Assembly (NCBI GenBank): GCA_029204225.1
Contig: CM055092.1
Coordinates: forward strand, 80,433,000-80,496,999
Length of the DNA stretch: 64,000 nt
Source of the DNA: Diphasiastrum complanatum
Lineage: Eukaryota; Streptophyta; Lycopodiopsida; Lycopodiales; Lycopodiaceae
Reading direction: 5' to 3'
Positions 23,813 through 35,493 of this stretch are shown piece by piece. The notes under the pieces are model-generated. The model was not told the origin of the DNA. It did no database searches and saw nothing but the letters and a program-made list of their open reading frames with translations. The position numbers were made by a program, and so were the translations under genes. The first letter of the stretch is position 1. Each line of letters begins with the position of its first letter.

Positions 23813-24727
23813 TCTGATCCTAATCTTTACATTCTAAAGCAAGATTCAGATATAGTGTTCATTGTTTTGTACGTGGATGATTTGATTATTACAGGAAGTA
23901 ATGAGAGCTTAATTGATGAAATCAAATCAGATCTTTCCAATGCTTTTGACATGAGCGATCTGGGATTGATGCACTATTGTCTTGGCATTGAACTATGGCA
24001 AAAGGAAGAGGTTGTCTTCCTTACACAAAGCAAGTATGCACGAGATTTGCTTTATGAGTTCAATATGCAGGATTGTAAGCCTTTGAGTACACCGATGGAT
24101 GTCAACATGAAGCTTACTGCATATGATGAATATGAGAAATTAGATGCTTACTTGTACAGACAGTTGGTGGGTAGTTTGATCTATTTGACACACACACGAC
24201 CTGATATTTCTTATGCTGTTGGTGTTGTTAGTCAATTTATGCAAAATCCTAGTCAAGCACACTGGAAGTCTGCTAAACGTATTCTCAGGTACATTCAAGG
24301 GACGTTGAATTTTGGTTTGAAGTATGATCAGCCTGAAGTGCCAATGTTGGTAGGTTACACAGATGCTGATTGGGCAGGTAATATTGATGATAGAAGATCT
24401 ACCAGTGGTCATACGTTCAGTTATGGTACAACTGCAGTTTCATGGAGAAGCAAAAAGCAACCTACAGTAGTCTTATCTTTGACGGAAGCTGAATATCGTG
24501 CACTCAACAATGCTACACATGAAGCAGTATGGCTACGAAGATTGCTTGTCGATTCAGGTCAATCACAGGTGGATGCGACTGCTATTTCTTGCGACAACCA
24601 AAGCTACATTCACCTTGCCAAAAATCCAGTTCTACATGCTCGAACCAAGCACATCGAAATACACTTTGTTCGAGAGAAAATACTTGATGGGACCATTGAT
24701 CTTGTTTTTTGTAAATCTGAAGATTAA
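23813..24727 (+). pseudogene. Copia E RT C-terminal half and RNase H
   Basis: An uninterrupted frame starting in RT (SDPNLYILKQ) with the catalytic YVDDLIITGS. It continues through YLYRQLVGSLIYLTHTRPDI, then RNase H motifs GYTDADWAGN, SLTEAEYRALNNAT and SCDNQSYIHLAKNP followed by HARTKHIEIHFVREK. It ends at a TAA where relatives have KSEDQ, and MTDIFTKSLGR follows directly after. So about 30 residues are lost to one nonsense change. It lacks an RT N-terminus and a credible start codon of its own. The frame is well preserved despite the deletion. Confidence 0.85.
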
Positions 24728-24826
24728 ATGACAGATATTTTTACTAAGTCATTAGGTAGATGTAAATTTGAAAAGTTTCGTACTTTATTAAGAATAGAGG
24801 AATGTAATTTTATCATTGAGGGAGAG

Positions 24827-25075
24827 TGTTAGAAACCAATGATAAACTTGTTACTGTTTACGATTTACTGTTGACAGCTGTTACCAACTGTAAGTAGTTG
24901 TAGGCTAGTCTATAGTCAACTACTAGTTTTTTTCCTCTCTCTCTCTCTATATATATATACATATATATTTAGAGTTTATTGTACTCTCTTTCATTCAGTG
25001 TGATATAGTGTGATGGTGTGTTCTTCCTCTTTGTCTTGGTGATTGCTTATGGTGATTGATTGATAGTGCTCATCA
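24827..25075 (+). repeat. 3' LTR of copia E
   Basis: About 249 bp from TGTTAG to a probable end at CTCATCA. It contains a CT-rich tract followed by a short (TA)n at 24939-24968. The exact right edge is uncertain by a few bases. Confidence 0.8.
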
Positions 25076-25559
25076 AATTATTGACACGTCAGACTATTCA
25101 TGTAATGCCTATAGCTCAAGTTCCTTTTGAGATCCATTGGTAGTATGAGAAGGAAGATAAATTGACACTGTGTGTTTTCCTACATGGGCTAAATATTCAG
25201 TTCAAAGGAAACTTGTGTGATATATAAATGGCAGTGCAATCTTTTGAATATTGTTTCCATTTCCAATGGCTTTTGTCTGTTAATGCATTCTTTATCGAAT
25301 TGTAACTACATGGATAGTATAACTTGAAAGTTAAAAGGACACAAATGGCATCAGATTCCTCCCAAAAGTGATCATGTGTAGGTGGCTCAAAGTAAACCGC
25401 GAACTATGTGAATCTCAAGGCCATGTGTTCTCTCGTTTTGATGCATCCAAATAATCGGTTAATGCCATAGACATTACTTTAATAGTGGCACCCAGCTACT
25501 TATTTCAAAAAACATATTCTCAATCTCGTGCATATGAAGTAATCAAATTTTTATGTGAC

Positions 25560-25960
25560 CTATTACATCAAATCTTTTAGAGGTTTTATTTTAGTTTCAA
25601 CCGTTTTAAACCTTTGGGTGGTGAGGTTTCAAGTTTACTTTAAATTTTTATGTTGTGATAATGCCTCTGGTTTATGTACTATAGATTTTTATAGTGCAGT
25701 TTTTGTTTTTATAAGTAGTTATTATGTCTCTTAGACTTCAAGGGAAGATTACAATCTTAATGGGTTTTGAATCTAGACTTACTCTCTTTTCCATAACTAG
25801 TTCTACTACATGCGAGAGGAACTAATATTGTTCCCACAATACTTTCTCTTAGAGCAAAAAAACCTTGACTTGTTAGAGACCAGACAACTTGTAAATAGTT
25901 GATATTTCAACTACACTTTTTTTAAATTTACTAGTTACAATTCAAATGCTTGACTTCCTT
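25560..25960 (+). repeat. Dispersed repeat, inverted copy at 41510-41900
   Basis: Read on the plus strand, stretches such as CCATAACTAGTTCTACTACATG, cut here into CCATAACTAGTTCT and ACTACATG, and AATCTTAATGGGTTTTGAAT recur in the same order on the minus strand of 41900-41510. The minus-strand copy lies next to a tRNA-Met-like primer site at 41156, so this is probably an LTR piece. No coding sequence is linked to the copy here. Confidence 0.65.
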
Positions 25961-26500
25961 GCTCATATTTTAAAAAAACTTGAGTATCATGAGTTAGATA
26001 GGTAGGTTATGTAATCCGTCAATCTTTTTTTTGCTCAATACTTGAGGTTGATGTCTTCAAATAACACACCCACAACACAAAATGACAACTATTTCACGTG
26101 CATATGGGTTTGCACCTTGGATAAGGAAAAATCATTTGGATATTCATAGTTTGAATTTTGACATTAATGTATTATAAATTGGATATAAATATAGCTTAGT
26201 AGGTTTTGATCAACAAGTCATCAAGCTTGCATAATAAACATTTGTTATCAATTACGAAGCTAGTTACATCAAGTAGCTAGAAATTAGTTAACATTGGCAA
26301 GATCTCTGAAAGGCATCTAGATTCAAGATCACTTATAGATATGATCTCCACCAACTCATAAGACATGAAACAAGGTAATAAGCATTCAAAAAAACCAAGA
26401 TAACTTCTAGAAAGCAAGAAGAAACAATCTACTACTTGACCTCCAAAGACAATGAGGTTGTAGCACCAAAGTCAAAACTTTGCATTACCTTGTCGAAGAG

Positions 26501-26502
<2 letters not shown>

Positions 26503-26539
<37 letters not shown>
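26503..26539. repeat. (CA)n microsatellite, about 37 bp
   Basis: Perfect AC dinucleotide tract in intergenic DNA. Confidence 0.97.
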
Positions 26540-26543
<4 letters not shown>

Positions 26544-26711
26544 CATAATGAGGTTTAAGATTTCTAATAGTTCTTTTCAGCCCTAAAACTTACTTCTAGA
26601 TCCTAGAATTTAAAATGTCCTTAGGTAATTACCCATCTTAGGATTTACATCCAAAAATGACCATTTTTGTACTCTCTATGCATATTGTCCAGAGTGAACT
26701 TTGTGCTTGGC

Positions 26712-27150
26712 TTAAAGTTGACTTTGGAGGTGCTCCTCTTTTACAAATAGTTTAAATACAATGTGTTTGAACATATTACAGAGTGGCTTGATTGGCCAAA
26801 TGATCATCCTCAACATAGCACAATGTGTATCAAGCTCACAAAACTTAACACTCCTTGAAATTTGGCTTGATGTAAACAATATGAATTTGCTTATGAGTCC
26901 AAGGGTTGATTTATGCTTGATGAATAAAACCTTTGGAAGAGGCTTTGTAAGAATATTAGCAACACACTCAAATGTAGAGACATGCTCCAAGTTGACCTCC
27001 ATAGCTTGCACCTTAGCTTGCACCTTAGCTTGCACCTTCTCTCACAAAATGACGAGCCACTTCAATGTGCTTGCTTCTTGCACGGAAGTTAGGATTTGAT
27101 GCAAGGATTTGTGATGATATGTTGTCACTTTTGAATTTAATGAGACTACA
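26712..27150 (-). pseudogene. Copia F fragment: RNase H end
   Basis: From 27150 downward the minus strand shows the ARSKHIEV-type end of RNase H, a 12-bp triplication giving KVQAKVQAKVQA (27001-27037), then NLEHVSTFECVANILTKPL and FIKHKSTLGLIS. It belongs to the same family as copia A and D by motif, but no LTR was found. It is truncated on both sides. Confidence 0.75.
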
Positions 27151-27721
27151 TCAACTAGGATCTTATCACCTAATGCACACAATCATCATGTTTTAATCCA
27201 TTCAACAATGACTCAAGTTGAAATCATAGGAGATTAAAGCACATGACCACATCATTACAACCTTTGCTCTCTTCATAAAATGTCAATGAAGACAATGATA
27301 CAAAACTGGTTATTGGTTGTACGCTTGGAGTTTGACAACCATTTCGGCTTATCAACAATTACTATAAACTACGAGTACTCACAAATCATTAAAAAATTAT
27401 AATATACAGTGTATAGACATTTTTGTTATATATCAACACGATGCTATCATTAAGAGCTACACTACTAGAATAGATAAACTCGACATTAAGCATTTCTATA
27501 CTCCTCTTCAAGACTAGAGTAGATCATCTTGGGGTCTTTTTGAAAATCCAACAAAAATAAAAATTGCTAAAGTATCTTCAACATTAACGTTTGTCGTTGG
27601 CTGAATTTTTTTTAGCACTTCTATTGACTACGTTTGCTCCAAGTATGAAGTCAAGATTTTCAATTGTCCTTATGAATATGCATTTCATCCATTGCTTTAA
27701 TGCTATGAAAGATGTCTTACT

Positions 27722-28141
27722 TGTTAGAAATAAATGACTATGCTAAAGTTAATCCATAGGTTACTTTGACCCAAAAGGTCGAGATTTCTGTAACCATGGG
27801 TATTTAGTTATTTAGGCCATGTTAAGTTAGTCTTAATTTGTGATGGACCCAATTTTGGTCATGTACTGACTCATGGGTCCTTAGAGGTCTAATTTGGTTC
27901 AGGGGCCCTATCTTGACTTTTGAGGGTGCCCTACATTCAGTAAGTAGGTAGAGTACATATTGGCTTATTGTGTATCACATTTTTCAGTTTTGGCTGAGCA
28001 TTGTTCTCCATTACCTGTTGTTGTTGTTGTTTTTTTTTTCTCTCTCTCTCTTAGAGGAGGGCACCCAGCCTCTTCTCTCTTGTGTCTTGTGGAGATTGAT
28101 TGATAGCTAGATCTTGGTGTCTTGACTCTTGTTTTCCTACA
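27722..28141 (+). repeat. 5' LTR of copia C
   Basis: 420 bp, with only about 12 bp of CT repeat at 28039-28051 where the 3' LTR has 126 bp. Confidence 0.92.
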
Positions 28142-28153
28142 TGGTATCAGAGC
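28142..28153 (+). promoter_or_regulatory. Primer binding site of copia C
   Basis: TGGTATCAGAGC directly after the 5' LTR, complementary to initiator tRNA-Met. Confidence 0.92.
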
Positions 28154-28699
28154 TACCGGATCTGTAGCAAGCTTTTATGTTAGCGCTCTACCAAAAGTGG
28201 AGCTAGTCTACTTCTTGTTCTGAAATTTCAGCATCCTACTGATTTTTCCAAGTGGAGTTTGGATCGGCTTTTTTGTCTCTTTTCAGGTTGAAGGAGGGTG
28301 CCCATCACAGATCTTGGAGGAGCAATTTTTGGTGCCCAAAAGTCAGCATCTCTAATCTAATTTTTTTGTAGCCAGTTTTCAGCAAGCTTTGTTTGGAGGA
28401 GGGCGCCCAAAAATCTGCTTCTGATTTGGGGTTTTGGAGCCTTCTTATCTTGCTTTTTTTTTTTTTTCAGGTTTGCAGTTGTGAAGGAGAGCGCCCAATA
28501 TTCAGCATACCCTATTGTGGGTTAGGGCAAATTTGTGGCTGAAAAATTGTAGATTTTCTACAAGCGGTAGGGCAATTTCAACAACCCTATTGAAGTGTGT
28601 GTTGTTCACACTATTTGGCTTCCTAATTGGGTTTCGGTGTAGGTTTCAATTGAAGCTAACCTAATTTTCAAGAGTGAATAGATCTATTTTACCTCATAT

Positions 28700-29450
28700 T
28701 AGGTCTTGTAAGACATCTAAAAGTGCGTGGGATACACTTTGTACTATGTATAGAGTCAAAAATCCAGCAAGAGTGGTGTATCTTAGAAATCAACTTTCTT
28801 TGTTGAAGATACAAGAAGGGGATCAAGTGACACCAATCACTTGACGAAGATCAAGGATCTTTGTGAGGAGCTTCTCAATATTGATGAGATAATCGAGGAT
28901 GCTCAATTTGTTTCCATTACTCTCAACTCATTACCTTCCTTTTATCTTCCATTTGTTTCATCTTTGATTATCTCTCTTAGGGGACAACAACTCTCCTATG
29001 ATAAACTTGTTGGGCTGCTTCTTCAAGAGGAGCAAACGAGACAAAATTTTGCAGGTGACACTCAACAAGATCAAGCTTTCTTCACGAAAGGCAAGGGCAA
29101 AGGAAAATCAAAAGAAAAGGAGAAGCCTCTTTCCAAGGATGAGCAAAAGCCCATTAGAGGTCAAAATGTCAACACTCAAAGAAGAAAGAGAAGTGTCATC
29201 ATTGCAAGAAGTATGGGCACTTTATCAAGGATTGTAAGAAGAAGCTTGCGAAAGAGGAAAGTAAAGGAATTGATACTAGTGCTTCACTTGCTACTTTGGA
29301 GCAAGAGTTTGAAGCTATTGGTGATCTCTTCAATCAAGACTATACTTTTGTGTCCAATATTGCTTCTACTAGTACTTCTACATCTTTGAGGAATTCAGGT
29401 TCTGTTTTGCAAGTGCTGATTTTCAGCCCATTGAATGAGTGATTGATAGG
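28700..29450 (+). pseudogene. Copia C gag (N-terminally truncated) with zinc knuckle
   Basis: Plus strand: a gag segment with NPARVVYLRNQLSLLKIQEGD near 28760-28820 is read in one frame. A frame change at the ATG near 28840 gives MTKIKDLCEELLNIDEII and DKLVGLLLQEEQTRQNF. A second shift gives the CCHC knuckle CHHCKKYGHFIKDC at about 29190-29235. The gag N-terminus is not visible in the 550-bp stretch after the primer site, so it is deleted or decayed. It is dead. The family is UBN2-type gag. Confidence 0.8.
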
Positions 29451-30028
29451 GTGCTACTCGTCATATGACTTCTCGCAAAGACACATTCACTAAATTAGTG
29501 AAAGTGCAAAATGGAAGCAAGGTACAATGTGCGGATAATGCATTTTATTTTGTTCATGAAATTGGAATTGTAGCCATCATTCTGCCTAATGGTGAAGAAA
29601 AGTACATTAAGAATGTGCTTTATGTTCCGGGAGTCAAGAAGAATCTTCTTTCGGTTTCAACTATGTTTAAGCAAGGACTAGTTGTTGAGTTCAAATAAGA
29701 TAAGTGTCTTGTCAAGGATCTTAAAAGATCTCTCTTGATTATTGTTTCGGGAACAATGCATGCTGGCTTATTCATTATGGATACATATGAGCGACGAATT
29801 TCCTCTATATGTCTTGTTGCTTCTACCTCTTGTTGCTTCTACATCACAATCATTGGAGTTGGCTGAATTGTGGCACGCAAGGTTTGGACATCTCAACTTT
29901 GCAAGTTTGAAGAAGTTGAAGACATTTAAAATGGTAGAAGACATTCTTACTATTGAGCACCCGGAAGGGCATGTATGTGAGGGGTGCATACTTGAAAAGT
30001 TTCAAAGAAAACCTTTTCCAATTGATGA
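29451..30028 (+). pseudogene. Copia C protease and GAG-pre-integrase, cut by D
   Basis: The protease remnant is GATRHMTSRKDTF (the DSGA start is damaged to a stop), followed by YIKNVLYVPGVKKNLLSVS. The GAG-pre-integrase domain reads LWHARFGHLNFASLKKLK and VCEGCILEKFQRKPFP (29742-30028). The sequence breaks at 30028 where copia D is inserted, and the target bases GATGA/GATGG flank D. The join restores the expected order into integrase at 35494. Confidence 0.83.
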
Positions 30029-30379
30029 TGTGAAGAATTGAAAAAGATTATCTATGTTAGATATAGAGGTCTTATGTTTTTTACATCAAGCATCTAGGTG
30101 TAGGATGTTGATAGGAATAAATTTGGCATATATGGCAAATTATGCATTTTCTCTCTCTACCCAAGGAGAGCAGCTTGTTTTTACTTAGATTATTTTTTTA
30201 ATACTTCTCACACGTGTGAGTGAGAGTTGGAAGTGATTGAATGCATGTAGTAGTGTGTTTTTGCCATAGGATCTAAGATTGATCTTGAATCTCAATCTAG
30301 TCTTGATCTTGGTGCATCTACACACCTTAGGAGATCACAAGTACATGTAGTGGACAGTCCACACGTGTGAAATTCAACA
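30029..30379 (+). repeat. 5' LTR of copia D
   Basis: 351 bp, TGTGAAG at the start and TTCAACA at the end. It contains the palindromic CACACGTGTGAG motif at about 30210. The same motif with similar context is seen at the 3' edge (ACACGTGTGAAATT). Confidence 0.93.
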
Positions 30380-30391
30380 TGGTATCAGAGC
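30380..30391 (+). promoter_or_regulatory. Primer binding site of copia D
   Basis: TGGTATCAGAGC, complementary to initiator tRNA-Met, abutting the 5' LTR. Confidence 0.93.
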
Positions 30392-31136
30392 CTACCTAAG
30401 GTTACCATGCATTTTGATCCATCTAAGTGAAAATTTTTTCATCAATCTTGAGCTAGAAGTTGTCAAGGCCCATTTTCCTAGCTATCTTGTTCAATCTTGG
30501 ATCAAAAGAGATCAAAAGGACATTGATTGGATCTAACCTGGTACTGTACGGAATTAGGTGCTCAGACACGTGTGAGGAACATCCAATTTCAGTTTGGAAG
30601 TTCTCTCTCATGTTTGATCCATTTATCTTGCTTGATAACTTGTTTTGAAGCTATTTTTGTCTAGTTTGTGTTGCAATCAGTTTCATTCCATTTGGTTGAG
30701 CCAATCAAAAGTTATAAGCTTTTGAAGAGGGTTAGGTAGGGCACCTAGACCTGGGTGGACACATTTGGTTTGGTCAAGAGATTTCTTGGTTGATCCAAAA
30801 TCACAGTTGTATGCTTGCGAATCTCATCTATATGTGATCTAGGCACTGTTTTGAGATCTTAGCCGTTTTGTTTCATGCAATATCATTGTATTTGAGTCAA
30901 ATTTGGTTTCTTAGTGTATTTCACACGTGCTAAGATTGTTAGATCCTAACTTTGCCTATACTCCATCATTTGATGTGAAATAGATCTTGTTTTAGAGAGA
31001 TTTGAGTAGCTAGTGAGAATCAATTCACAAATAGTTGCAAGATCTTTCATAGGAGGAGATAGTACTTAATTACTGGATCCTATTGAAAGTGTGTAACAAC
31101 TTTTATTGTTCATCATTTGAGTTTTCTTCACTTCAA

Positions 31137-34100
31137 ATGTCTTCAATGGGTTCATCCTTGTTGGAACCAAGTGAAAGATTGACCACTTCAAATTATTCAA
31201 TTTGGAAAATGAGTATGGAGTCCATCTTGATCCTTCAAGACGTGATGGACATAGTTCTTGGCCTTGAAGAAGAACCACAAGTTCTTCAAGAGGTTCAAAA
31301 ATACAAAAAGAGAGCTAGGATGGCTCTCCACTACATTAAGATGAATGTCTCTAATGAGATATTGAGGGAGATATGTACTTGTACAACAGCCAAAAAAGCT
31401 TGGGATTGTCTCAAGACTATCTATGAGGCTAAGAATACCTCTAGGCTTCTCACTCTTAGGAATCAAATCTTTCAAAGTAGCCAAAAGAGTGATGAGAGTG
31501 CATCTAGTTATGTTTTGAGAGTAAAAGATATTCATAGAGAGCTTGCTTGCATTGGTGATTCCATCAATCAAAATGAGCTAGTTCAAGTCATTCTCAATGG
31601 CTTGAGAAGTGAATTTGATAACCTTGTCCAATCCTATGCCATTAAGGAGGAGCTACCAAGTTTGGAGGCTCTCCAAAGTGTGCTAATTTGAGAAGAATCA
31701 AGACAAGAGTACAAGCTCTTGAGGATGGACAAGTTTTCTCTCACTCATAATGATGGCAAAGCTCTCTTTGCCAAGGATAAACACAAAGGGAGGAGCAAGA
31801 ACCAACATCAACAATCCTCAAGCAAGGACAAAGTCAAATCCAAAGACAAAGATGAGGAGGAAGATGATTCCTCTAATGCTTCATCATCCAAGCTCAAGAA
31901 GAAGAAGATCAAGTGCTTTTATTGTGGCAAGAAAGGTCATTATGCCACCAATTGCTTCAAAAAGAAGAATCAACTCAAGCAAGCCAATATTATCAATGAG
32001 AAGGAAGACACTATTGCAAGTGATGGAGAGGGATCTCTTATGGTCTCTAGTTTCTCATCTACTCCTTTCAAGAAGGACGGCCTATGGTATATTGATAGTG
32101 GAGCCTCTTCACATATGTGTAGCTCCAAGGACTCTTTCCCTTCTATTGCACCTTATGATGGAGTCAAGAAATCAATATACACTACAAATGATTTTGAATG
32201 TCCTATTGAAGGCATAGGGATCATTCCCTTGAAGCTTGCATCCTCTAAAGTTCTTTCTCTCTCTAGAATTCTTTATGTACCTAAGCTTACCAAGAATCTT
32301 ATTAGTGTTGGCCAATTGCTTGATAATGGCCTTGATGTAAAATTCAATGTTGATACTTGCACTATCAAAAAGAATGATGAGATACTTGCATTAGGATCTA
32401 GATTTGGTGGCATCTATAAACTAGATCCAAATGAGTATGTGAATGCTTGTAATGTTGCTCTTGTGAACAAGCTGTCTATGGAGGAATTATGGCATAGGAG
32501 GTTGGGACATCCCAACTACAAATCCATGCTCTCTATGATCAAAGAAGCCAAAGCTATTGGCTTGCCAAAGTCACTCTCCAAGAAGATCAAGCCTTGTGAG
32601 GCTTGTGCTATTGCTAAATCTCACAAAAAGCCATTTACAAGATCTTCTATCAAAAGCAAGCATCCTTTGGAGTTAATCCACTCGGATGTGAATTTCTCAT
32701 CAACTACAAGCAAGGGAGGAGCCACTTGTTTTGTTACTTTCATTGATGATTACACAAGATTCACTTGGATGTATCTTCTTGCTTCAAAATCTATGGTGTT
32801 TGATCATTTCCTTATTTTCAAAGCTTATGTAGAGAAGCAATTCTCATTCAAGATTAAAGCTCTTAGAAGTGATGGAGGTGGTGAATATATCTCCAATAAA
32901 TTTCAAGATTTTTGTGAGCTTGAAGGCATTAAAAGAGAGTTTTCTTGTGCCTACTCTCCATCTCAAAATGGAGTGGCCGAGAGAAAGAATAGATCTCTAT
33001 GTGAATGTGCAAAATCTATGAAAATTGAGGCATCTTTGCCCAAAGATTTTTGGGGAGAAGCCATTAATTGTGCAAATTAACTTTGCAATAGGCTCCCACA
33101 TATAGCTCTTGGAGGAAAGTCACCATATATAATCTTGTTTTTGAAGAAGCCTAAGGTTGATCACCTTAGAGTTTTTGGATGCTTATGCTTTGTCCATATT
33201 CCCTTGGAAACAAGGAAGAAGGAAGATCCTAGTGCATGCAAAGGGATCATGGTTGGATACTTATTCACCAAGAAGGCCTATAGAGCCTTTATACTCTCTA
33301 CTTCTCAAGTTATTGAAAGTAGAGATGTTGTCTTTCACGAAGATCAACACTCATCATTTGAAGAGGCCGAGATCAAGAAATCTATGGATGCATTATCAAT
33401 TATTGATTTTGAAGACAATCATGATGTGATGGGGTCGAGATTTGAAGAAGACTCTCCTCGGATTTTTTCACCAAGAAGATCCATGAGAGATAGATCCGAG
33501 CCTAAGAGGCTCTCATATGTTGACAAAGGCAAACAAGTGGATCTTGATTCCACTAATTATGTTTTTTATGTCTCTCATGAAGGGCCAAAGAATGTACAAG
33601 AGGCACTCAATACCAAGGAGTGGTATGATGCCATGAAGCAAGAGTATGATGCATTGATCACCAACAATACTTGGGAGCTTGTGGATCCTCCATCCAACAA
33701 GCATGTGATTGGTTGCAAGTGGGTATTTTGGATCAAGTTCAATCATGATGGCACCATCAACAAGCATAAAGCAAGCTTATGTGCCAAAGGATTTGCTCAA
33801 ATCCATGGTCTTGATTATGAGGAGACCTTTGCACCCATTGCAAAGATGGTGACAATAAGAATTCTTATTTCTCTTGCTTGTTTTTTCAAGTGGAAGGTGC
33901 TCCAATTAGATGTATCCAATGCTTTTCTAAATGGTTATCTTGAGGAGGAGATCTATATGGAACAACCTCAAGGATTCATCAAGGATGAGTCCAAAGTGTG
34001 CTTGCTCTTCAAAAGTCTTTATGGACTCAAGCAAGCACCAAGATCATGGTATTCAAGACTTAACTCTTTTCTTATCTCACTAGGATTTACTCTTAGTGAC

Positions 34101-35123
34101 TATGATCCTTCCATGTATCTAAAGTTTGTCGATAGCAATATTGTCATTCTTCTAATTTATGTTGATGACATTATTCTTTGTGGAAGTTGTATCAAGCTAG
34201 TTGATGAAACCAAGCTAGCACTTGGATGTGAGTTTAAAATGCAAGATCTAGGAGAGATGCATTACATCCTAGGCCTAGAAATTGATTTTTATGAAAATCA
34301 TGTCTTTATATGCCAATCTAGATATGCTCACTCTATGTTGAAAAAATTCCATATGGAAAATTCTAAGAGCATAGATACTCCAATGGAGCAAATTGTAAAA
34401 GATCCTAATAAAGGTGATGAAAGATCCTTTGAGGACATCACACTTTTTAGGAGTCTTGTAGGCTCCTTGATTTGGCTTACCATTACTAGGCCCGATCTTA
34501 GTTCTTGTGTGCACAAATTGAGTCAATTTAGGCAAGATCCTAAGATCCATCATTGGAAGATGGCCAAGAGGATTCTAAGATATGTATCTTTATCTTGTGA
34601 TTATGGTCTACTCTATAAAAGTGAAGATCTATCCATTATTGGCTACTCGGATTCGGACTTTGCAAGTGACAAGATGGATCGAAAGTCTATTAGTGCATAC
34701 ACTATCTTTCTTAGAGGCAATCTAATATCTTGGCTTTCCAAAAAACAAGATACTATATCTCTCTCTTCATGTGAGGCTGAGTACAAAGCACTCACTACAA
34801 CTACCAAAGAAGTGCTTTGGATCAAGAGGTTATTAATGGAGCTAAAGTGCATCAAGGAGGATGATCTACCAATGATCAAGTGTGATAACATCTCGGCCCA
34901 AGCTCTTGCCAATAATCCCATATTTCATGCAAGAAGCAAGCACATAGAAGTGGCACACCATTTTGTGAGAGAAAAGCTTATTGGAGGAGAAATCTATTTG
35001 GAGCATGTCAACTCGTCCTCTTGTATTGTCGATCTACTCACCAAGCCTTTGAGCAAAAGTGCTTTCACCAAGCATAGATCTAATCTTGGAGTTATATCAA
35101 GATCAATGCTCAAATCTTCATAG
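31137..35123 (+). pseudogene. Copia D gag-pol polyprotein with two nonsense codons
   Basis: One frame from ATG 31137 (MSSMGSSLLEPSERL, preferred because copia A starts the same way). Gag runs to about 31800, then a zinc knuckle CFYCGKKGHYATNC. Protease is WYIDSGASSHMC. GAG-pre-integrase is LWHRRLGHPNYKSML. Integrase shows SDVNFS, RSDGGGEY and QNGVAERKNR. RT has YVDDIILCGS, and RNase H has DSDFASDKMDR, SSCEAEYKAL and CDNISAQALAN. TGA at 31689-31691 (in gag) and TAA at 33078-33080 (in integrase) interrupt it. The frame is otherwise continuous over 1,328 codons, so only two point changes separate it from open. Confidence 0.93.
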
Positions 35124-35142
35124 ATAATTTTTTTAGGAGAAG

Positions 35143-35493
35143 TGTGAAGAATTGAAAAAGATTATCTATGTTAGATATAGGGGTCTTACGTTTTTTACAT
35201 CAAGCATCTAGGTGTAGGATGTTGATAGGAATAAATTTGGCATAGATGGCAAATTATGCATTTTCTCTCTCTACCCGAGGAGAGCAGCTTGTTTTTACTT
35301 AGGTTATTTTTTGAATACTTCTCACACGTGTGAGTGAGAGTTGGAAGTGATTGAATGCATGTAGTGGTGTGTTTTTGCCATAGGATCTAAGATTGATCTT
35401 GAATCTCAATCTAGTCTTGATCTTGGTGCATCTACACACCTTAGGAGATCACAAGTACATGTAGTGGACAGTCCACGCGTGTGAAATTCAACA
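35143..35493 (+). repeat. 3' LTR of copia D
   Basis: 351 bp, paired with 30029-30379. It is followed by GATGG, the target duplication. Confidence 0.93.

Larger units (their letters stand above)
23637..25075 (+). mobile_element. Copia retrotransposon E, internally deleted
   Basis: The 5' LTR starts TATTAGAAACC (23637) and the 3' LTR TGTTAGAAACC (24827, after the purine tract GAGGGAGAG). They are clearly homologous through GATATAGTGTGATGGTGTG. In the 5' copy, LTR sequence runs at about 23812 straight into the middle of RT, so primer site, gag, protease, integrase and the first half of RT are gone. Flanks AAACT (23632-23636) and AAATT after the 3' LTR may be an imperfect target duplication. The total is only about 1.4 kb. 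Confidence 0.85.
30029..35493 (+). mobile_element. Copia retrotransposon D, full length, nested in C
   Basis: Two 351-bp LTRs (30029-30379, 35143-35493) differ at roughly eight sites by my count, mostly transitions. The tRNA-Met primer site is at 30380-30391, and the purine tract AGGAGAAG precedes the 3' LTR. Flanks GATGA (30024-30028) and GATGG (35494-35498) are a target duplication with one mismatch. The interior is one gag-pol frame, 31137-35123, broken by only two stops. It is the same family as copia A and is the youngest-looking copy here. Confidence 0.95.

Noticed and set aside
26503-26539. CRISPR-like or regulatory array
   Set aside because: It is a plain (CA)n microsatellite.
31689-31691. 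Possible programmed readthrough of the TGA in copia D gag
   Set aside because: Copia A of the same family has a sense codon at this place, and a second stop exists at 33078, so decay is simpler.
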